Below, piece by piece: positions 56,516 to 64,000 of a DNA stretch of 64,000 nt. A program made the translations under genes and the position numbers. The stretch is from Halictus rubicundus (taxonomy: Eukaryota; Arthropoda; Insecta; Hymenoptera; Halictidae): positions 16,457,001-16,521,000 of the forward strand of contig NC_135155.1 of NCBI RefSeq assembly GCF_050948215.1. Reading direction: 5' to 3'. The notes below the pieces were generated by a model. It saw only the letters and a list, made by a program, of their open reading frames with translations, ran no database searches and had not been told where the DNA came from. How positions within the stretch are numbered: the first letter of the stretch is position 1; each line of letters starts with the position of its first letter.

Positions 56516-56725
56516 ACATACTCTATACCAACATTACCAACGGCGTTCCACATCTAAAATGAGGCGTAGATGATTTCATCCTTGACTGACTTCGACGTCA
56601 TCCTCTACCTCTGATTACGAAAAGACAGAAAAAAAAAAAAAAGAAACGAACATACTGGGTCTCCTATTAGGAGCCTATTTTTTAAATACGTGTTTTGTCA
56701 CCAGTTTCGTGTTTTTGTTTCATTA
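56516..56725. other. short unique stretch with poly(A)
   Basis: Contains an A homopolymer at about 56629-56641. Nothing else seen. Confidence 0.4.
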
Positions 56726-56915
56726 TTAACACTAGGTTTGCAGAGCACTAAAAATGACTTTATCAAAATAACATGAATGTATCTACCGAAATTTGTAGCC
56801 ATTTTATCAATAATATGTTAAATAATTCCTCACGGATGCATCTTTGCAATCTCAATATTAATATTAAAAATATTCGAATCCGCCATCTTGACGGGTAACG
56901 TAAATCCAGTGTTAA
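56726..56915 (+). mobile_element. TTAA MITE, family A, copy 3
   Basis: TTAA-CACTAGGTTTGCAGAGCA on the left; CCATCTTGACGGGTAACGTA then AATCCAGTG-TTAA on the right. About 190 bp, internally shorter than the 226-bp copy. Confidence 0.85.
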
Positions 56916-58064
56916 GCACCGTTCATACTTTCTCTCCCCAGTGGGTTTCGAAAGACTACATATCGTACCTTTCAAACTTGTAACAATATTTTGTAAAAGT
57001 GTTCTTAATCCAGAGTAATGATATTTTTTAAAAAATCGGGTCCGTGTCGGGCTACTTTACTGTACCGTGTATGACCGCCACCGTACGTCACGCGGAATCT
57101 CGTTGGCCGGCGGCGGAATATTTCCGGCATTTTCGAAAATGCGATTTCCTTTGCGGCCGGCGGACGGCGGCGTTTTCGAGAAATACGGTTCGACGTGAAT
57201 TATTCAAATGTCAGCCGACGTTTTCTCGCCTCGCCGTCACCGGAATATCCGGGGCGTACCGGCGCGGCCGATAGGTATCGGTGCTCCTCATTCAACGAAA
57301 TAATAAAAAAAGAAAAAAAGAAAAGAAAAGCAAAGAAGAGGAAAAAAAAATAGGAAGAAAATTATTTGCCGAGTTGATAACGCCGTTGGCGACCGAGGCG
57401 AAACGAGGCCACCCGACGCGCCGTATCCTATTGAGTTTTCGTATCAAAGTAGAAAGAGATCGTCTGTATCGTCGGGTTAACGATGCCAGCCATCGTCGAC
57501 GACGCCGCTCCGTCAACCCCCACCTTCACCCCCACCCCCATCCCCTGTGAGATTCGTCGGAAGACCGTTTTTCTTCGGTGGTCGCTCAGGGAACGCAAAT
57601 CATCGGCCGAACACGCCAGTTCCGGTTTTTCTGCCGAGCGTATTTCGACGCGATTTCATTAAAACCCGCCGAATGTTTGTTCAAGCACGGAAAGATAATT
57701 GGCCACGAACACCGATCGGCTCCGTTTATTCTCTAGTGCCCACGATCTACTCGCCCTCTGTGTGCTTAATACGTCTGCGCTTGATGAAGCGGCTCCCGCG
57801 CGTCCGCGAAAAACTGACTCGCTCGATTTATATTAATTACAGAGCGTGTTCGTGCTTCGAAGCCTTTCGGGTTCATTAAATTTCCCCATCAGCGCACGGC
57901 CGTTTATCGACCGGAAAGTGTAATTAACATTTCAGATTCGGTGGGTCCGTTGTTGAGCTTATCTGTTATTGCTGTTTGCTTCTTGAGAAAATGAAAACGT
58001 ATTTCAAAGTGTGAATGTTTACTTCATCGCTTACCGTTTTGTGGTTCAACGGTATGGGGTAGTT
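56916..58064. other. GC-rich unique sequence
   Basis: A GC-rich island at 57030-57900 with an A-rich purine run at 57300-57355 and a C-rich run at 57508-57545. Frames up to 110 codons (57547-57879) show no domain. Confidence 0.4.
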
Positions 58065-58306
58065 TTAACCCCTTGCCCTACAATCTCGAGTCTCGAGACC
58101 CGTGACGAAGATTCTGAACAGAGTCTAATAAATATTTATGTTGTTAATTTGTTTTGAACCGAAATAAAATTCTATTTTGTCGTAGTTGGTATATATCCTT
58201 CGGAGAAAACATAGGCGTACAATAAATATTATCTTCTTTATGTTCTGAACGACGAAGAATTTCTAATCATTATAATAAGAAAGTAAATAGTAGTGCAAGG
58301 GGTTAA
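58065..58306 (+). mobile_element. TTAA MITE, family O (CCCCTTGC ends)
   Basis: Spans 58069-58302 (234 bp) between TTAA at 58065-58068 and 58303-58306. Left CCCCTTGCCCTACAATC; right ..AGTAGTGCAAGGGG. Only one copy seen in this window. piggyBac-type by TTAA and C-rich ends. Confidence 0.8.
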
Positions 58307-58688
58307 GATGGGCGTTTCAGTCGATTTCAATATCCCGACAGCTTTTTATTCAAGTTTTAAAAAATCTTGTAGATTTTCATTCGACCGACGAATTTCAATT
58401 TGTAACTTTAGTTTCATTGAGCGCAATAATATCAACACGTTCGACCCCTGTTTTATCTTGAATTAAACAATCTTAAACAAAACTTAAACTTGCTTAAACA
58501 ATCCGTACACCATGCAAGTATATTTTCCGGGAAATCCAGACTACCAATCAAGAATTTCATTTTTATTTCCAACTTTATTTGAGAAATTCAATATGCACTT
58601 ACATCTTTGTTTCTATAAAGTGACACTTCAGAGTACCCTCGGAACACGAAGAGTGAAAAGAAACAGGTTCAAAAATTTGTTCAATTGC
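58307..58688. other. AT-rich unique sequence
   Basis: No frame with a domain and no repeat recognised. Confidence 0.4.
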
Positions 58689-58880
58689 TACAGTGACTTC
58701 TCGATATATGTCAACAACACGGGTCCAGCGTCCTGTATCGTGCAGGAGACATACCAGAGCCGTGTTATGTTTACCGAGGCCTCTCGATCTTCGTGGCCCC
58801 TCACTACCCCGCGGTAGTGGGGATAACTCCGCGACGTTTATCATCCAGGCCTTGGCGACATATATAGAGAAATCACTGTA
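58689..58880 (+). mobile_element. TA MITE, family D, best-preserved copy
   Basis: Spans 58691-58878 (188 bp) with TA on both sides. Left CAGTGACTTCTCGATATATG; right mirrors it (CATATATAGAGAAATCACTG). Interior in order: CAACAACACGGGTCC, CAGGAGACATACC, CCGAGGCCTCTCGA, CTACCCCGCGGTAGTGGGGA, CGCGACGTTTATCATCCAGG. A good reference for the family; its frames are not genes. Confidence 0.92.
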
Positions 58881-60246
58881 AATCACAACCTAAACGAATC
58901 CGAGCCAAACCATTTGTCCACTACGTCTGCCATCCAAGGATCCAAGAATCAAGGATCAAGGATCAAGGAACGAAAGTTCAGCAACCGCAGACACTGCATA
59001 TGTATACTGCTACCGTTCGGATATCGGAATAATTTCTATGTATCCGCTATCACCCACGTACTCTTTCGGAATACGAAATAGTCCCTTCAGCTAGCATGGT
59101 TCAGAAAAATCCCCGCGTTATTCCGGAATGGGGAAAGTTTCGTTCCGAGCCTAAGTCCTCTTATCACCGAGGTATCCTAAAAACAGACGCTTCATGCTAT
59201 CTTTATTCAACCGCGGGGTCTGGAGGACTACCGCACACACACGCACGCACGAGTCCCGTGTCCACGCAGAATCAGTCGTGATTGGCCAAGTCGAGTGGAA
59301 AGTTAATACATACTTTCTGCGGAATAATTACACTTGAAACCATAGGGTACAGAGTCTGAAGTGGACGGCGAAGGGTTATGTTAATCCGCGGGGTGGCTGG
59401 CTCTTCCAACGTACCCTGGAAGTTCATGCGAGCCCTCCAAAGTTTTTAAGCTTTTGACACTACTCCGGCTTTCCCCTTAATTGCCTAGACTTACGACCGT
59501 ATATGTGTTACGTATTCTAAAAGTAGAACCGAATAACCCCCCTCCCCCACGCTAAAAATCGTTCCGAAGCAAAATCGCCAGCGTGAAATATGCAGAAGCC
59601 AGGGATTTCTTTTTCGGTACGTTTCCGTTAACATTGCACCTCTTATTTTGGGTAACCACAAATTTTGGGAACTGGACCACATCATTTTTTAAAAGGTTCA
59701 GTTTCGGTGCACGTCACTCGGAGTTTCTGGATTGGAACTTGTCCCCCACTCCGCCCTTCCCCTTCTGCGACGCTATTCGTAATCCGGTACTGTCAGAGAG
59801 GGGGTAACTTTTTCCCCTGAATTCGAATCAATTGAAATGGATTCAGAATTATTAGGAGAAAAAAAAGATCCAGAAATGTACATACCTGCGCGTGGCGTCC
59901 GGTCGGCAGGGTCCTAACAAGCAGCCTGCAACAGAGGAAACAAGACGAGCGGGTAAACAAAGGTTCGTCGAATCCACAAAACGCGACGGTGCCCCATTAG
60001 GGCAAAGTGGGATAGGGATAGTGGACAAAGGGGGACATGGTCTTCTTTAATTCCCGGCGGATCAAAAAGCTTCTTCAAAAAGCTTAGGCCAGCGTTTCCC
60101 AAAGCGGCGATGCACCGGCCCCTTGTGGGCGTTGAAACGATTCATGGGGTACATAAATATTATATATGAAATAACACAAATTTGTCATCGCATCGTTCGG
60201 TTTGTTCATCCAACACCGCGACTGCCGTTGAAAATACAGGTTTTCT
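58881..60246. other. unique sequence, no gene seen
   Basis: Contains a short AAGGATC tandem at about 58936-58966. Frames are under 75 codons with no domain. Confidence 0.4.
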
Positions 60247-60666
60247 TTAACACTAGATTCACGGGACCCGCCAAAATGACGGATTCTAATATTTTTAAAT
60301 TGCGAATATTGAGATTGTAAAAATGTATTAGAGGGGATTCTGATAATTTTTGCAATATAACGTTCATATTCTCCAGAACGTTTAAATAGGTCTTTTTAGT
60401 ATAGATCAGTATTTTGAAATGGTGCGTAGTAATTTAATTGAGATTAGAGGGGATTTTGATAATTTTTGCAATATAACGTTCATAGTCTCCAGAACGTTTA
60501 AATGGGAGATTGTAAAAATGCATCCATGAGCAATTATTTAACAAATTGATTTCTTTGGGTATATATTATTTAAAAAATGGCTACAAATTTTGATCGATAC
60601 ATTCATGTTATTTTTATAAAGTAATGTAAAATAGTCATGTTTAGTGCTCCGTAAACCTAGTGTTAT
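60247..60666 (-). mobile_element. TTAA MITE, family A, inverted copy with internal insertion/duplication
   Basis: TTAA-CACTAGATTCACGGGACCC at the left and GCTCCGTAAACCTAGTG-TTA at the right identify an inverted family A copy. The interior is about 190 bp longer than usual. A 60-bp block starting TAGAGGGGATT and containing TGCAATATAACGTTCATA occurs twice (about 60329-60391 and 60443-60504). The GAGATTGTAAAAATG segment before the first block recurs after the second. This looks like a local duplication or nested insertion. Confidence 0.85.
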
Positions 60667-60726
60667 ATTGTGATATCTGCAGAGTTTTTCAAGGTCGCTG
60701 CAATGTCAAACAAATATCTTCTATAT

Positions 60727-61509
60727 CCTACAACTAGTGTTCCTGCTCAAGAATTCTTTCTCGAGAAATTTTACAATTGATTATTTCTCATTTCTCGAGA
60801 AATTCCAGTATTTCTCGAGAAATTTCAATCTAGGAAAATTCTTATGAATCTCATTTATTTTATAACATATTCTCGGAAACGAATTTTCAGTTAAATCAAA
60901 TTGCATATTACTAATCAATCGCGTACGTACAAGCATATCTACAGGCAGCATACCAATGCCTACGTATGCATGTTTGTAATGTGAAAATTTATAATAATTG
61001 TCGCGAATGCATGTCGATGTGAGGTAATGCACACCCAAAAGGACACCCAATCTTCAGCAACTTTTGGATGTTCTGTATACGATAAAGCCAACGTCCACAC
61101 AAAATGAAAGAAATTTTTCTACGGCTACAGATTTTGTTACAAAAGAAAAAAGAAGTAGATTGTCTGATTGTACATTAGACGCATTATGCTTCTTAAGAAG
61201 TCATTTCAAAACAAAAACGTAATGTTTCACTTTATAAAAGTTTGGTTTCAAATCAATACATTTATCGGTCTATTTTTTCCTTGTTTTTAAAGTTATGTAC
61301 ATATCGAACAGGAATAAACACTGAATTAAACTTTCTTGCCCTTTCGATAAACATTATTAACGATACTCCAAATATTATAAGCTTCCCAAAATATTTCTAT
61401 TTTATTAAAAATTCTTGAGAATTCTCGAGAAATTTCGAGAAATATAGTCTTATTTCTCATTTTATCGAGAAATGAAAAATGTTGAGAAATCAGGAACACT
61501 ACCTACAAC
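60727..61509. mobile_element. non-autonomous hAT-type element, copy 2
   Basis: Spans 60735-61501 (767 bp), starts TAGTGTTCC, ends GGAACACTA, and is flanked by a perfect 8-bp duplication CCTACAAC (60727-60734 and 61502-61509). It is homologous to 1135-1782 in inverted orientation, with shared blocks such as TTACTAATCAATCGCGTACG and GCATTATGCTTCTTAAGAAG. Repeated TTCTCGAGAA palindromes line both ends. An 89-codon frame (60781-61050, -) has no recognised domain. It is about 120 bp longer than copy 1, which therefore carries deletions. Confidence 0.92.
61429..61441. promoter_or_regulatory. heat-shock-element-like site inside hAT copy 2
   Basis: Reads GAA-AT-TTC-GA-GAA, a perfect three-unit heat-shock-factor consensus at the position equivalent to 1187-1199 in copy 1. 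Conservation in both copies could reflect simple common descent. Confidence 0.35.
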
Positions 61510-62663
61510 TTTCCTGTGAAATTTTCTGGTGACGGAATTTTGTCGAACGGTCCTTTGAACGCATTGCGAGGCGTCGGTCGATCTTTCATTAGGAGAGGGG
61601 AGAGTAGGCCAAATAAGTTTGGGAATCTCTGGCGGCGGCGTCATAAGCGTGGAGTTGTTTTGCGAATACGGTAAGTATAATGTTCCCGGGGCCTTGATAC
61701 AGCCTCGAAAGCAAGTCGTTAAGTACTGCCGTGACGGAGAAGCTTTAAGGTTCGTCATGTAAATCGTAATCCCGCCATCGGGGGAGGGGGGGGGGGGTAC
61801 CGGGTGACGAAAACGCTTTGCCGGGCGTCCTCTTTCTTTCTTCCCGCTTTCTTTCTGGTTGCCATAGGCAGAGCGCCGCCGGTTGGCGCGGCCATTATCA
61901 TCGAAAGCGGATTCGAGTACTTTGGCAACTTTCAGCGAAGAATTTATTATAATCGTATTCAAGAGCGTCTTATGGCAACGACTGCAAAGTAGCTATCCGC
62001 GGGCGGGGACGGCGGCGCGGCGGGGGAAGCTGATTGAAACTCTGAAACATTTGCTCCGTTGGGTAACTTGCCAGCCAATCGTCGCAGATAAGTCGGTTCC
62101 CCAGTTAACGGTCCCCTTAATTAACCGTCTACCGTCTCACCGCGACGACGAAGACGACGGATATCGAGAACTTTCCCTCTCCGGACCCGGCCCGCCACGG
62201 CCCGGCCCGGCCCGTCCAGGCTCTATTAATTCGCCATTATCGCGGAAGTATAGCAACAATCCGCGCGAGCACGCCGCGCCGGCCTCGCAGCCATCCGCCA
62301 GGCCGAGAGTTAATAGCTTCTCGCCCGTTCTTCGCCACCGCTTAATTGCCAGCCGGATAGCAGTGAATTCGCCGCGATTCGTTCGCCCGAAGATAAATAC
62401 CCAGGTTATGTAATTAAGATCGGAACGATGAGCGTGTTATTTCAAGCCGAGCCAGCCGCAACCATCCACTTCCGGCGGGCGAAGTTATCCGGGACTCTGA
62501 TAGGCACTGCGGGAGGATCCGGGAGTATTGGTGCCATAACCGAGTCGGGCCGTTGCTAATGGAACAACCTCCCTGGATCTAGATGTTTCCCAGATAATTG
62601 GCATCGCCTTTTCAATGGTCCAAATATACGTATGTACTCCGATTAGAAATATTGAATGAGAAA
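61510..62663. other. GC-rich unique sequence with G- and CCCGG-runs
   Basis: Contains a G homopolymer at about 61787-61797 and a CCCGG/CGGCC run at about 62184-62216. Frames up to 176 codons (61883-62413) overlap on both strands without domains. No MITE. Confidence 0.4.
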
Positions 62664-62873
62664 TACAGTGATTTCGCTGTATATGTCGCCGAGGACTCGA
62701 TGATAAACGTCGCGGAATTATCCCCACTACCGCGGGGTATACCTCGTAGGGGGTCGCGAAGCTCAAAAGTCCTTGGACACCGAGGAGTGTAAACATAACA
62801 CGGCTATGTCTCCTGGACGATACATGACGCTGGCAAGACCCGCGTTGTTGACATATATCGAGAATTCATTGTG
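62664..62873 (-). mobile_element. TA MITE, family D, full-length copy
   Basis: Spans 62666-62871 (206 bp), preceded by TA. Left CAGTGATTTCGCTGTATATG; right ..TATATCGAGAATTCATTG. Interior GATAAACGTCGCGGAATTAT, CCCACTACCGCGGGGTATAC, GAGGAGTGTAAACATAACAC and TCTCCTGGACGATACATGAC in family order. Confidence 0.88.
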
Positions 62874-63014
62874 AAAGGTATAGCCGGATAAGATGGTCAA
62901 AAATGTTCTTGGACCAAATTAAAAGGCTAATGGAAAATTCGATAGGGCATCAAGAAAAATCGTGTTGTGCACAATTTTAACCCTATATCTCGAAAATGAA
63001 AAATATTAGATTTC

Positions 63015-63436
63015 GGCCTGTTTTCCTTATTTAGTCACATGCGAAAATTTGGAAAAAAATCGAACAGATGTCAAACACTCAGACAAATATACCTTAATTA
63101 ATTCAGATTTTTTAGTAGAAAGTCCTAGTAGTAAAAAATCAAAAACCTCTAAGAAACGCTTTCGGTCTGTTTTCCTTATTTAGTCGCATGCGAAAATTTG
63201 GAAAAAAATCGAACAGATGTCAAACACTCAGACAAATATACCTTAATTAATTCAGATTTTTTAGTAGAAAGTCCTAGTAGTAAAAAATCAAAAACCTCTA
63301 AGAAACGCTTTCGGTCTGTTTTCCTTATTTAGTCGCATACGAAAATTTGGAAAAAAATCGAACAGATGTCAAACACTCAGACAAATATACCGTAATTAAT
63401 TCAGAATTTTTAGTAGAAAGTCCTAGTTGTAAAAAT
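63015..63436 (-). repeat. 149-bp minisatellite, inverted, 3 units
   Basis: Units start at 63015, 63164 and 63313, exactly 149 bp apart. They carry the reverse complement of the blocks in the array at 51836-53317 (CTGTTTTCCTTATTTAGTC, AATTAATTCAGATTTTTTAG). The units are closer to each other than to the large array, indicating local homogenisation. No GGGCCC terminus is visible at either side. Confidence 0.92.
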
Positions 63437-64000
63437 TATTTACATTTAAAAGTCAAGTAAAAGCATTCTGGCGATTTTGAAATCCTACGAAAGAACGGGC
63501 ACGAGAACAAATTCTTTCCACCTTAAAACAGCGTAGCTTTGTTCCGAGAAGATATTTCATACAATAGGAAATAAAGAGATTTAGCTGAGAATGCTTGTAT
63601 ATTGTTCGAGTGGTATTAAACTCGAGTTATCGTCGCTTTTATTTCAACGATCCTTGTTAACGGTTGGATTAGCTGGCTTCGTCAAAGAAATCTTTCTCGC
63701 AGGAGGTCGGAGGTGGAAGAATTACAACAATGCTAGCGGATCACTCGGTAAAAGTGTTTATTTCCAACCTTTGAGAGCAAACATTGAATCGGTGAATCGA
63801 AAAACGTAGGAATCCTTGGATTTATTACAATGATTGATCAACCTTTAACCGCTTGTAGCTCATTCTACTGTCGACCGAATTCGATGAAATTTCCCGAGTG
63901 TATATACTTGATACTACGAAACTTATTTTTTCAAATTTCGATATAGGCTCACATAGAGAAGTTGTAAACAGCAACTTTTAATATTTTCTCCGCGATTCCG
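63437..64000. other. unique sequence to the window edge
   Basis: One 72-codon frame (63591-63809) without a domain. No repeat recognised; features may continue past the edge. Confidence 0.4.

Noticed and set aside
48262..61797. G homopolymers as G-quadruplex signals
   Set aside because: The runs near 23071, 48262 and 61787 are single tracts without the spaced G-runs needed for a convincing quadruplex, and may include sequencing error.

Overview
This window looks like non-coding nuclear DNA from an insect, most likely a hymenopteran such as a bee, ant or wasp. The signs are a mosaic of AT-rich repeat-dense stretches and GC-rich, CpG-rich single-copy islands, long GA microsatellites, many short inverted-repeat transposons (MITEs), and the absence of any operon-like or bacterial gene arrangement. 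The organism call is an inference from style and repeat types, not from a marker gene. I found no host protein-coding gene, rRNA, tRNA or CRISPR array that I can support. Nearly all open frames longer than 60 codons are chance frames in GC-rich or low-complexity DNA. The window is best read as a large intron or intergenic desert.

The coding remnants I support belong to mobile elements. (1) An internally deleted mariner at 24291-24749 has TA flanks, recognisable transposase pieces and no third catalytic Asp. (2) Two copies of one DNA-transposon family lie at about 16275-17683 and 40429-41565. The second keeps a 173-codon C-terminal frame split by a 64-nt intron; the first is a stop-bearing pseudogene ending in a 36-bp minisatellite.

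The rest is a dense population of non-autonomous elements, many with readable target-site duplications: two hAT-type elements with perfect 8-bp duplications (1135-1782, 60735-61501); a 956-bp element with roughly 240-bp inverted repeats, CACTG ends and a 3-bp duplication (26209-27164), beside a duplicated copy of its empty target; a 738-bp solo LTR nested in an older MITE (35248-35985); at least seven groups of TTAA-flanked elements; TA-flanked CAGTGAATTC and CAGGGTG families; and other palindromic elements.

Two themes stand out. First, three unrelated repeat families have become tandem arrays with almost fixed periods: 275 bp (18568-19637), 280 bp (38377-39279, inverted partner 31801-32210) and about 148.5 bp (51836-53317, inverted partner 63015-63436). 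Second, 48835-53368 has the outline of one 4.5-kb TTAA-flanked transposon with 51-bp near-identical inverted ends, a ten-unit minisatellite at one end and about 2.6 kb of unrecognised cargo.

Layout: 0-9 kb mixed unique DNA with a hAT element and two inverted copies of a CACAGTGGGC-end element; 9-17.7 kb TTAA elements, palindromes and the first transposase pseudogene; 17.7-28 kb GC islands, the 275-bp array, the mariner and the long-inverted-repeat element; 29-32 kb a cluster of TA-flanked MITEs; 32-35 kb unique; 35-42 kb solo LTR, MITEs, 280-bp array and the second transposase copy; 42-48 kb mostly unique; 48.8-53.4 kb the large TTAA element; 53-64 kb unique blocks with scattered MITEs, the second hAT element and an inverted minisatellite.
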